A stretch of 51,801 nucleotides of DNA. Origin: WJMT01 sp964445575. Lineage in GTDB: Bacteria > Acidobacteriota > Aminicenantia > Aminicenantales > Aminicenantaceae. This document shows positions 1 through 7,475 of this stretch, in pieces. The position numbers and the translations under genes are program-made. Within the stretch, counting starts at the first letter, position 1; every line of letters begins with the position of its first letter. The notes under the pieces were generated by a model. The model was not told where the DNA came from and did no database searches. It saw only the letters and a list, made by a program, of their open reading frames with translations. The stretch lies in NCBI GenBank assembly GCA_964445575.1, contig CAYULB010000010.1, positions 1 to 51,801 of the forward strand, read 5' to 3'.

Positions 1-141
1 GTTTTTATGTTTTTCATTTTATATAGACTTAACCCTTTGTAGTTTTAGTCGAAAATTTTAAAGAAAAATTGAATTTTCCCCATATAGCGTGTTTTGAATT
101 TAAATAAAAGATAATTATTTCTAAAAAATAATTGCCGGCTT

Positions 142-171
142 TTGACGCCTCTATAGAATAGACGGTAAAAT
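142..171 (+). promoter_or_regulatory. Candidate sigma-70 promoter for the small gene at 208
   Basis: A TTGACG -35 element (142-147) and a TAAAAT -10 element (166-171) are separated by 18 bases. They lie about 37 bases upstream of a strong ribosome-binding site and the ATG at 208. The match is good but comes from reading alone. Confidence 0.4.
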
Positions 172-207
172 TATAAATAATTCTCATTGAAAAGTGGGGA
201 GGAAAAA

Positions 208-351
208 ATGGGAAACTTTAGATCGTTTCTTTATCAATTAGCCAAATTCTTAGGAGATATAAGTGCTGTGAGTAAAGGAAAAACAGGCAAAAGGATTGTT
301 TTTATTCAGAAATCCGCAGCACCGCAGCTCCATCCAGTTTGCTGTGCTTGA
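208..351 (+). CDS. Small 47-residue protein, apparently with a replaced C-terminus
   Basis: The ATG at 208 follows a strong Shine-Dalgarno stretch (GGGGAGG, 197-203) and a plausible promoter. The first 30 residues contain FLYQLAKFLGD followed by a basic GKTGKR segment. From memory this resembles a family of short basic bacterial proteins that continue with an Arg/Lys-rich tail; that memory is not verified. Here the reading frame instead runs into the 3' end of the convergent alcohol dehydrogenase gene for 50 bases and stops at 349-351, so the last residues are antisense to that gene. The C-terminus may have been lost by deletion or rearrangement. It could also be a chance short frame, although the ribosome-binding site argues against this. 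Confidence 0.45.
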   Translation: MGNFRSFLYQLAKFLGDISAVSKGKTGKRIVFIQKSAAPQLHPVCCA

Positions 352-1306
352 CCATCTTGAGCGCCTGGTTGGCTTCCTTAAGGGCAAACGATGCGGTGGT
401 AGTCTTTATGGGTATTTCTGCGGCAGTCTTTAAAAGCTCTTCTCCGTCCAGTCGGGTGGCATTGGCCACACTGCGGAGCGTTCTTTCATGATAAAGATAT
501 TTGTTGTAATCCATCTCAGGGATGGGTGTCATATAAATCCCGGCACAGGCTTGAGTCCCTCCTTTATCCAGGATGCGCATGCCGTCCAGTACGGTCTCCC
601 CTGCTGGAGTGAAGTTTACCACACTGTCCACTTTTTTGGGAGGATTCTGGTCCAAGGTTCCGGTCCAGGAAGCACCTAATTTTTTAGCGTGCTCCCGGTG
701 TTCCTTGGTACGGGAAAAAACATAGACTTCACAGCCCCAGTGAACCGCCACTTGGATAGCCACATGGGCTGAAGCCCCGAATCCGATCAAAGCCAAACGC
801 TGACGGGGTTTGATTTCACTGAGACGAAGCGCTCTAAATCCAATAATACCCGCACATAAAAGAGGAGAGGCTTCTTCATCTTCAAACACCTCCGGAATGG
901 AGTAAGCGAATTTCTCAGGCACCACAAAATATTCGGCATAACCCCCATCCACACTATAACCAGTGAAACGCGCGTTTTTACAGAGGTTTTCATGTTCTTT
1001 TCTACAGTATTTGCACTGTCCACAGGCAGAATACAGCCAGGCTGCTCCCACTCTCTCCCCTATTTGAAATCGTTTTGCACCTTTATCCTGCTTCTCCACC
1101 ACTCCCACGATCTGATGGCCGGGGATGACAGGGAGTTTAGCTTCAGGGAGTTCTCCTTCCACAGTGTGCAAATCTGTGTGGCAGACTCCACATATTTTAA
1201 CCCGGACCAGGATTTCTCCTTCTCCAGGCTCCGGAGTCTCTAAATCCACATATTCAAGAGGCTTTTCTTCGATCAGGGCGAACTTATGAAGCTGCATGGC
1301 CTTCAC
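302..1306 (-). CDS. Zinc-dependent alcohol dehydrogenase, MDR superfamily
   Basis: A 334-residue medium-chain dehydrogenase expected to interconvert alcohols and aldehydes with NAD(P)H. The catalytic zinc ligands are C42, H64 and C151, and the structural zinc Cys are C95, C98, C101 and C109. The nucleotide-binding loop near residue 175 reads GFGASA rather than the usual GxGxxG, a variant I associate with a subfamily of zinc alcohol dehydrogenases. The usual PGHE reads PGHQ at 62-65. The GTG start at 1306 overlaps the stop of the upstream exonuclease gene (GTGA) and gives the conserved MKAM N-terminus; an ATG lies three codons in. It is the last gene of a long minus-strand run. Substrate cannot be told from sequence. 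Confidence 0.88.
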   Translation of the reverse strand: MKAMQLHKFALIEEKPLEYVDLETPEPGEGEILVRVKICGVCHTDLHTVEGELPEAKLPVIPGHQIVGVVEKQDKGAKRFQIGERVGAAWLYSACGQCKYCRKEHENLCKNARFTGYSVDGGYAEYFVVPEKFAYSIPEVFEDEEASPLLCAGIIGFRALRLSEIKPRQRLALIGFGASAHVAIQVAVHWGCEVYVFSRTKEHREHAKKLGASWTGTLDQNPPKKVDSVVNFTPAGETVLDGMRILDKGGTQACAGIYMTPIPEMDYNKYLYHERTLRSVANATRLDGEELLKTAAEIPIKTTTASFALKEANQALKMVKHSKLDGAAVLRISE

Positions 1307-2637
1307 AGCTCATCCCCCTTTTTAATCCTTTTCTGTCTCTCTAACTTCTGTTTAAGGCGCTCCCTTCGATGAGAGAAGTCTTCCTCATAGCGGGAAGAAA
1401 AACCTCTGGAAACCACAAATCCCTCTTCTGCGTATCGGAGAGCTTTTTTATGCTCTTTTTTTCTGTGCTCATAATACATGGAAAGTTCGCGCAAAGAAAA
1501 AAGAAGGTCATAACTAGGGTCATTGGCTGCGGCCATCTCTTCCCAAAGCAGAACCGCACTCTCCCATTTTTCATTTCGTTTGAACTGAAGCGAAAGCCTC
1601 CGGCGGGTAGAAAGCCCTACCTCTTCTGGGAGTTCTCCTTCCAGGGCCTTGGAGAAAAAACGAACCGCTTCTTCTCCGTTTCCCAGTCGTTCCATGACTT
1701 TTCCTGCTCCAAAAAAATCCATGCTGTCCGGAATGAGTTCCTCCATACCTTCAGAAAATATAGATGCGCCGATAATGACCACTCCCAGAAGCGATAGGAT
1801 ATCTTCCGCATTGTGGTAGAGGATCGGTTCAATCAAATCATAATTTCCGGTCTGAAGATACTGAAAATATCTCCAGGGAATCTCCGCAGAGGGAATGTCC
1901 TCATCCCGGTAAGTCTCTACCACTTCATAAGCCAGGTGAGAAAGCCGGCAGCTTTCGTGTTTGTGCCGCCATAAACTCCGGGCTGGAAAAAGAAAATCAA
2001 GATGAGGGAGCCCTGCAAGATCAAAGGGAACCCGGTGCATGATAAAGCGGGTCTCCAGAAGGGGGACATCAAAAGCCTTTCCATTGTAGGTGACCACAGA
2101 CTCAAATTTCATATCCTTAAAAAACTGATTGAGCTCTTTGATCATTCGTTCCTCTTCAGATAGGTCTCCCAGAAAATACTGAGCAACCCAGAATTTGCCG
2201 TCTCTGTAATAGCCCATACCCACGTTAAAGGGAATCACTCCGGTCCCCCCGGAAAGACCCGTGGTCTCCAAATCTATAAAAAGAGCTGAGGACAGGTCTT
2301 TACCCTCAAACTCCGGATCACAGCTCAGGCAGGCTAGGGTGGAGCCTTTGATTTCAAGTCCCTGTGAAATTTTTACTTTTCCGTACCGGGCATCCAGAGA
2401 ATAGGGGGTTTCGGAAAACCGAAGACCTTCTCTCTCCTGAGGTTCAATGCGAGGCTCAGGTTTTTGAGGGGGCTTCCGGTTTCTTCTCAACTGGATAAGC
2501 TGTTCCAGTTTCTCTTTGGTTGTTAGATCCTCATTTTCTTCAAGTCTTGACCACGCATCTCTTAATTCCTGTGACTTTATTCGGGCTTCCCGTTCTTTTT
2601 TAAGGCGTTTAAGCTTTTCTTTTATATCCTCTGGCAA
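1303..2637 (-). CDS. YprB-like RNase H-fold exonuclease with C-terminal helical repeats
   Basis: A 444-residue protein. The N-terminal 70 residues are charged and helical. A DEDD-type RNase H-like exonuclease domain follows at about 115-290: D122 and E124 in DLETTG, D190 in YNGKAFD, and D279 in HNAED. About 150 residues at the C-terminus look like TPR-style helices. This matches the YprB_RNaseH-like family, thought to trim nucleic acid, with no firm substrate. The start is TTG, with AGGAG eight bases upstream inside the end of yjbQ. The 3-base gap to yjbQ and the overlap with the dehydrogenase gene suggest one transcript. Confidence 0.85.
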   Translation of the reverse strand: MPEDIKEKLKRLKKEREARIKSQELRDAWSRLEENEDLTTKEKLEQLIQLRRNRKPPQKPEPRIEPQEREGLRFSETPYSLDARYGKVKISQGLEIKGSTLACLSCDPEFEGKDLSSALFIDLETTGLSGGTGVIPFNVGMGYYRDGKFWVAQYFLGDLSEEERMIKELNQFFKDMKFESVVTYNGKAFDVPLLETRFIMHRVPFDLAGLPHLDFLFPARSLWRHKHESCRLSHLAYEVVETYRDEDIPSAEIPWRYFQYLQTGNYDLIEPILYHNAEDILSLLGVVIIGASIFSEGMEELIPDSMDFFGAGKVMERLGNGEEAVRFFSKALEGELPEEVGLSTRRRLSLQFKRNEKWESAVLLWEEMAAANDPSYDLLFSLRELSMYYEHRKKEHKKALRYAEEGFVVSRGFSSRYEEDFSHRRERLKQKLERQKRIKKGDEL

Positions 2638-2640
2638 TGC

Positions 2641-3060
2641 TTATTCTCCTATGAATTGAAGCACAATGGAGCGGGAACGGGAACGGTTATCAAAGTCAAC
2701 AAACACAATCTGCTGCCAGGTACCCAGCATAAGCTTCCCTCCGGAAAAGGGAACGGTCAAGGAGGGACCCATTAGAGAGGCTCTCACATGGGAGAATCCA
2801 TTGCCGTCTCCCCAACGGGCATCATGGTGATAGGTTTTATTAGAAGGAATGATTCGCTCCATAAGTTCAGTGAAGTCCTTTTCAAGTCCGGGTTCGTATT
2901 CAATGGTTGTCAAACCTCCTGTTGAACCAGGGACAAAGAGCGTGACCTGGCCGGATTGGAGCTTATGATCATTTAGTTTGTTTGAGACTTCTTGGGTTAA
3001 GTCCTTCATGTCGCTGAACCCAGAGGTTGAAAGACGGATGGAATCATCAATGATTTTCAT
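2641..3060 (-). CDS. yjbQ: YjbQ family protein (UPF0047)
   Basis: A 139-residue single-domain protein with the family signature: TTIEYEP (51-57), a YHHD motif (77-80), and the GDGNGFSHVRASLMG block ending at residue 98. The length is normal. E. coli YjbQ has weak thiamine-phosphate synthase activity and conserved His residues that look metal-binding; the physiological role is unsettled. The ATG is preceded by a GGGAGAG Shine-Dalgarno. Linked here to a nucleotide-metabolism gene (dgt) upstream and a nuclease downstream, which does not clarify the role. Confidence 0.9.
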   Translation of the reverse strand: MKIIDDSIRLSTSGFSDMKDLTQEVSNKLNDHKLQSGQVTLFVPGSTGGLTTIEYEPGLEKDFTELMERIIPSNKTYHHDARWGDGNGFSHVRASLMGPSLTVPFSGGKLMLGTWQQIVFVDFDNRSRSRSIVLQFIGE

Positions 3061-3127
3061 TTTTCTCTCCCTTCTTATGATAGAATAATTTTTAGGTGGG
3101 GTAAAGAGAGAATAAGCCAGGAAAATA

Positions 3128-4165
3128 TCAAAATCGGGTTCTGTGGTTGGGGAGAAAAAGGTCGTTGTAAAGGTTTAAGGCATAAAGGTCAGTCATTCCA
3201 GAAATAAAATCAATCACTCTCACCTCAAGCAGGTCTTCTTCAGGATAAGGCCTCACATAATCATCCGGGTTAGAAAGGATGTATTGATAAAGGTCCCTGA
3301 GAATCTTATCTACTTTTTCATATTGAATGAGATTCTGCTCGCTGAAATAGACTTTTTCATACAAAAAATCTCTCAATTCCACAATAGCTTGATTCATGCT
3401 TTCACTTAAGGAAATGCGCCTTAGTCCGTCCCTTGACGTGGAATCAATGACATCCCATACCATTTTATCGATTCGCTTGGCATGCCATTTACCCAGGGAA
3501 CGCACCAGGTGGGAAGGAATGTCCTGCTCTTTGATCACCCCGGCTCTTAAAGAATCATCAATATCATGGTTCACATAAGCAATCAAATCCGAAACTCTGA
3601 CCACCTGACCCTCCAAAGTCAGGGGCAGCTCTTCTTTGTCCACATCAAAAATCTTTCCTCTTCCTTTGGAATGCTTTAAAATGCCGTCTCTCACTTCAAA
3701 AGTTAGGTTCAATCCCTTGCCCTCATATTCCAGTTTTTCTGCCACTCTCAGGCTCTGAGTGTAATGGGAAAACCTCCGAGGAGACAGTTTCTTCAGGCTT
3801 TTCTCTCCAGCATGTCCAAAAGGAGTGTGGCCCAGGTCATGACCTAAGGCAATAGCCTCGGTCAAGTCTTCATTGAGCCGGAGGGCTTTGGCTATGGTGC
3901 GGGCGATTTGCGATACTTCAAGGGTGTGGGTAAGCCGGGTCCGGTAGTGGTCCCCATAAGGAGCGATAAAAACCTGAGTTTTGTGTTTAAGCCTTCGGAA
4001 AGATTTGCAGTGAATGATCCGGTCTCTATCTCTCTGAAATTCGGTCCTCAGGCTGTGAAGCTGTTCTTCCCTCTCTCTGCCCCTGGTATTTGAACTCAAA
4101 CAGGCTCTTTGAGAAAGTGTCTCTTTTTCCAGCTGTTCCAGCTTCTCTCTTATGGTGACTGCCAT
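3128..4165 (-). CDS. dgt: Deoxyguanosine triphosphohydrolase-like HD protein
   Basis: At 345 residues this is the short type-2 form of the dGTPase family, not the 505-residue E. coli form. The HD-domain metal ligands are visible: H80 in RTRLTHTLEV, H109-D110 in ALGHDLGHTPFGH, and an Asp in RVSDLIAYVNHD. Members hydrolyse dNTPs to deoxynucleoside and triphosphate, balancing dNTP pools. It lies 10 bases from the 3HCDH-like gene and 67 bases from yjbQ, all in the same direction. Homologues can restrict phage, but nothing nearby points to a defence role. Confidence 0.88.
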   Translation of the reverse strand: MAVTIREKLEQLEKETLSQRACLSSNTRGREREEQLHSLRTEFQRDRDRIIHCKSFRRLKHKTQVFIAPYGDHYRTRLTHTLEVSQIARTIAKALRLNEDLTEAIALGHDLGHTPFGHAGEKSLKKLSPRRFSHYTQSLRVAEKLEYEGKGLNLTFEVRDGILKHSKGRGKIFDVDKEELPLTLEGQVVRVSDLIAYVNHDIDDSLRAGVIKEQDIPSHLVRSLGKWHAKRIDKMVWDVIDSTSRDGLRRISLSESMNQAIVELRDFLYEKVYFSEQNLIQYEKVDKILRDLYQYILSNPDDYVRPYPEEDLLEVRVIDFISGMTDLYALNLYNDLFLPNHRTRF

Positions 4166-4175
4166 GACCAGAAGC

Positions 4176-4877
4176 CTATTTCAACCCTTTAGCCCTCCAG
4201 GGACTGTTTTTATGGACCTGCGAGATGAGAAGCTTTGGGACATAAAAGTTGATTTCCCTGCGGTGAGAAAGTTCCATTTTCTCCGTCACCATATCCATGG
4301 CTTCTTTGATTCCCACCTCGTTCATCATGGAAAAGGGTCCTTTTTTCCAGTCAAGAACTTCTTTACACATTTTCTCAATGCTTTCAATATCAGAAACACC
4401 GGATTCCACAAGTTCGGTTGATACCATAAAAGCTATTGCTTGAAATCTCTTTTTGAGCATTTCTTTAAGCATAAAATCATCACTTGGTTTTCTAATAGAA
4501 TGCTTTTTCATCCACTTTGCAGAGGATTTGTCTTCTGCGATTTTATGTTCTTCCAGTTTTTCCATAAAACTTTGGGGGAGAGTGAAAAAATTATCATAAA
4601 CTGAGTGCATATCTTGATCCGAGTCTTTTTTGTCTTCCAGATAGAATAAGTAATTAATAGACTCAGGGATGCCTATCTCATCCATTTGTTTGAGAAATCC
4701 TTTTTTTATGTTAAATGCTTTTTGAGCGGCCTCTTCAATATCCGCGATTTCAAATCCCTCATCAATCATCCGGCCAGCTTCGGTCATTAAAGAGGCCAGG
4801 ATCAGATTCACTGCTCCTCCTTTTCTTTGTTTTAAGGGGGTCACGGTTTCTTTCACCAATTGTTTGTTTTCAATCAT
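4176..4877 (-). CDS. Protein of two tandem 3-hydroxyacyl-CoA dehydrogenase C-terminal-like domains
   Basis: A 233-residue protein with no Rossmann NAD-binding half. Two regions, about 20-78 and 143-200, look like diverged copies of one helical unit. Each has a helix ending in an ExG pattern, then KKGPF or KKGFL, a short MxEVGI or MDEIGI motif, and an amphipathic helix. This matches the 3HCDH C-terminal domain used for dimerisation and substrate contact in beta-oxidation dehydrogenases. Without the NAD domain it cannot be a dehydrogenase itself; it may bind acyl-CoA or a partner enzyme. The AAGGA site before the ATG is good. The family call is moderately sure and the function unknown. Confidence 0.65.
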   Translation of the reverse strand: MIENKQLVKETVTPLKQRKGGAVNLILASLMTEAGRMIDEGFEIADIEEAAQKAFNIKKGFLKQMDEIGIPESINYLFYLEDKKDSDQDMHSVYDNFFTLPQSFMEKLEEHKIAEDKSSAKWMKKHSIRKPSDDFMLKEMLKKRFQAIAFMVSTELVESGVSDIESIEKMCKEVLDWKKGPFSMMNEVGIKEAMDMVTEKMELSHRREINFYVPKLLISQVHKNSPWRAKGLK

Positions 4878-4906
4878 TTGATTTTCCTTTTTTTCAATGA
4901 CATGGA

Positions 4907-5557
4907 TCAGCGGGGGCCAAAAATCTTGGTCCCGATTCTTACGATATTGGCTCCTTCTTCAATGGCAACTTTATAGGAATTGGTCATTCCCATAGAAAGA
5001 TATTTCATCTCAGTATCAGGCAGAGAAAGCTCCTTGAGCCGGTTAAAAACTTTCCGCGTTTCTATAAAATAAGGACGGGCGTTTTCAGGATCTCCCACCA
5101 TAGGACCCATAGTCATAAGGCCCTGAAGTTTCACATAAGGCAGCTCAGCTATTTTCCGAGCTAATCCCTCCACTTTTTCCGGCACAACTCCGAATTTTTG
5201 TTTCTCGCGGCCGCTGTTCACTTCAATGAGGACTGGCATTATCCGGCCTTCTCTGGATGTTCTTTTTTCGATTTCTTTTGCCAGCTTCAAAGAATCCACA
5301 GTCTCAATTATATCAAATATTTTTACAGCTTTTTTAACCTTATTTCTCTGCAGATGTCCGATGAAATGCCATTTTACTTTTCTTCCTATAACCTTAAAGG
5401 CTTCCTCTGCTTCCTGAACATAGTTTTCACCCACTATCTTGACTCCCGCTTCCACTGCTTTTCTGATTTCTTCAGGAGTCCGGGTTTTCGCTGCTGCCAC
5501 CAGCTTCACACCCTCTGGGAGTTCGTTCATTATTCTTTTAATGTTTTCTTCTATCAT
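4907..5557 (-). CDS. yggS: YggS/PLPBP family pyridoxal phosphate homeostasis protein
   Basis: A 216-residue single-domain PLP-binding protein resembling the barrel of alanine racemase. The PLP lysine is K24 in AAAKT. Other landmarks are GENYVQEA, WHFIGHLQRNK, GLMTMG and the C-terminal IRIG-type phosphate-binding turn. The family buffers PLP supply and affects amino-acid and vitamin B6 balance, with no known enzymatic reaction. I chose ATG 5557 because an AAGAG site lies seven bases upstream; a GTG at 5563 would add two residues but leaves only one base of spacing. Upstream (5558-5655) is a 98-base gap with a weak TTGCAT-17-TAAAGT promoter-like pair. Confidence 0.92.
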   Translation of the reverse strand: MIEENIKRIMNELPEGVKLVAAAKTRTPEEIRKAVEAGVKIVGENYVQEAEEAFKVIGRKVKWHFIGHLQRNKVKKAVKIFDIIETVDSLKLAKEIEKRTSREGRIMPVLIEVNSGREKQKFGVVPEKVEGLARKIAELPYVKLQGLMTMGPMVGDPENARPYFIETRKVFNRLKELSLPDTEMKYLSMGMTNSYKVAIEEGANIVRIGTKIFGPR

Positions 5558-5655
5558 TACCACACTCTTTTCTAAACTTTATTCAATTCAGAAGCAAAAT
5601 GCAAATCAGTCTCCCTCTGCTGCAGAATGTCGGTTTTTTTTAAGTTCGGAAAAAT

Positions 5656-6543
5656 TCAGATAAGAATATCTTCTTTCCAGCCTATTTTGATCAATTCGAT
5701 TTTCGAGAGGTCTGCCACACCTAAGCCGTGTTTGGTCTCTGCTGTTCTTATGTGTTTGGCTGGGGTTTCAAAAGCCACTTTTTTCCCAAAATAATCCATG
5801 CGTTTTGTCTCAATAATCCTTAATCCAACAGAATCTGCAGCCACCGGGTCCTGGCTTACAATCAATCCTTTGTATTCCCAGACATACTCATCATTGTAGT
5901 TGTGCGGCCCCACAGAATGAAACAAAGGATTCAGCATCACCAGGATGTTGAGTTTTGTTTTATCTACTAGATTGTAATCCTTCCAAATGGTGGCCAAATC
6001 CGCACAGGAATCCCCATGATAATCAGATGCTCTAGGAACAAACATGATGTAATTTTTTATAAGGGAACCGACTCCGGACCAGTAGTGAGTCCGGGCTGGG
6101 CGGGCATTGATGAGGGCAGTTGCGTTTCGAAAAATAGGATTTCTCCGGACCCCTCTGTCATCAATGCCTATATTTTCCTTTTTTATACCTGCCTCTATCA
6201 GTCTTTTTTTTATCGCATCCTCCAGCTCTTTAGGAGTGGGAAGATAGCGCCACACATTGCTTTTGATTCCTACAGTATCATCTGGTTTTACCATCATCTT
6301 CCATGCATCCTGGACATCGGGCTTTTCAAGAAGAGCCATCACAGCTTTATCCAGCATATCCTGAACCACTTCTGGGTTGGCTTTCTTAAAGGAAATCAAA
6401 GCGTCCTTATCTCTGATAAGAACCACTCTTGATTTCTGGCTGTCATCCAAAAACACCGGATATTTTCTATTCCACAGAAAAGAACCAGCAAGAGGTGCTG
6501 CAGCAGCTTTTCGTAAGAAGTCCCTTCGGGTTATTTTTTTCAT
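5656..6543 (-). CDS. Tat-exported DUF362 family protein
   Basis: A 295-residue protein beginning with a twin-arginine signal: TRRDFLRK, with the Arg pair at residues 6-7, then a small hydrophobic stretch. The body carries DUF362-like features, including an acidic DDRG segment and the DPVAADSVGLRIIE motif. DUF362 proteins are widespread in anaerobes and are often linked to Fe-S or redox proteins, without a proven reaction; this copy shows no CxxC cluster. The start at 6543 forms an ATGA overlap with the upstream gene, which rules out a longer reading that would begin inside that gene. Tat export implies cofactor binding before export, or folding in the cytoplasm. Confidence 0.8.
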   Translation of the reverse strand: MKKITRRDFLRKAAAAPLAGSFLWNRKYPVFLDDSQKSRVVLIRDKDALISFKKANPEVVQDMLDKAVMALLEKPDVQDAWKMMVKPDDTVGIKSNVWRYLPTPKELEDAIKKRLIEAGIKKENIGIDDRGVRRNPIFRNATALINARPARTHYWSGVGSLIKNYIMFVPRASDYHGDSCADLATIWKDYNLVDKTKLNILVMLNPLFHSVGPHNYNDEYVWEYKGLIVSQDPVAADSVGLRIIETKRMDYFGKKVAFETPAKHIRTAETKHGLGVADLSKIELIKIGWKEDILI

Positions 6544-7448
6544 TTGAGCCTCCTTATTACTTTTTGGAACATATCCTGGATTTTTTCTTTGGAGGGAGCT
6601 TCGAAAATAAAGGCTAGTGTTTTTCCCTTGGTTTCCACACCAGTCCATTGGCCGTCCTCAGTCTGGACTGCTGATGAATTCATAGAATCCGGCATATAGG
6701 CATCCCTGAAATCTTGACGCACTTTCTGTGCTTTAGCCTCATCCGGGTATTGGATTATGAGGAGCCGGAATACCTCTTCCCCTTCTTGGTAAACTCCCAG
6801 AATCGCGTGTGTCTCTGGATTGAGGTCTAAAAGATTCTCTTCAGCCACATAGAAATGATAGTTGAGAATCACTGGATTATAAAAGTAACGGACCCGGGAA
6901 TTGTCAAGTCCCTCCTCTGGAAGATGGGATACAATTTCGGGAACTGGTCCTTTATAAGGAATACACGAAGATATCTCGCGTCCCAATTCCAGAACAGTCT
7001 TTTTGGCATCTTGTGTTTCTCTCTCAGCATATAATGAGACAAAATACCGGCCTTTCCAGAAAGAAAGCAGGCCTCCTTTATAAGTGGAGCCTTGTCCTAT
7101 CCCCACTTTTTCTCCTTCTAAATCATGGGTAAAGACTCCATAGGCATTGCGTGAAGAGCCCATATCAAAGAAATCTACCAGGATGTTAGGACTCTCCGGC
7201 TTGGAAAAATGCCTGGCTCTGAGCCTTTTAAATTGATACGCCTTGTAAACTTCCCCGGCTCCGTCTATATAATCAAAAATACTGGTTTCATCATAGATTT
7301 TATCGGGCTCTAAGGCTCTCCATCCATTTATTTCTTCTGGGATGAACTGCGATAAATCCCCTTGATTTTCATGTTTTGAGTTTGTCATACAAAACCACCC
7401 TCCTAAAATAAACAGAAGCAAAAATCCCCAAAAAATTCCTTTTTTCAT
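6540..7448 (-). CDS. Secreted or membrane-anchored protein resembling DUF6599
   Basis: A 302-residue protein with an N-terminal hydrophobic segment (about 4-20) ending GGWFC. The Cys does not sit in a convincing lipobox, so this may be an uncleaved anchor. The mature part begins with a PEEINGWRA-type segment and IFDYIDGAGEVYKAY, and continues with mixed beta strands, matching my recollection of DUF6599, a family of exported proteins of unknown function. Its stop overlaps the start of the DUF362 gene by four bases, so the two products are probably made together outside the cytoplasm. No catalytic motif is evident. Confidence 0.6.
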   Translation of the reverse strand: MKKGIFWGFLLLFILGGWFCMTNSKHENQGDLSQFIPEEINGWRALEPDKIYDETSIFDYIDGAGEVYKAYQFKRLRARHFSKPESPNILVDFFDMGSSRNAYGVFTHDLEGEKVGIGQGSTYKGGLLSFWKGRYFVSLYAERETQDAKKTVLELGREISSCIPYKGPVPEIVSHLPEEGLDNSRVRYFYNPVILNYHFYVAEENLLDLNPETHAILGVYQEGEEVFRLLIIQYPDEAKAQKVRQDFRDAYMPDSMNSSAVQTEDGQWTGVETKGKTLAFIFEAPSKEKIQDMFQKVIRRLK

Positions 7449-7475
7449 GTTTTCTATAATAACAAAATAAAAGGA

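Noticed and set aside
3128..4165. The dGTPase-like gene as part of a phage-defence system
   Set aside because: No nuclease, ATPase or sensor partner typical of defence islands sits beside it; neighbours are housekeeping genes in one run.
5656..6648. Longer version of the DUF362 gene starting at 6648
   Set aside because: The extra 35 residues lie inside the preceding gene, and the internal ATG at 6543 begins the Tat signal and forms an ATGA overlap.
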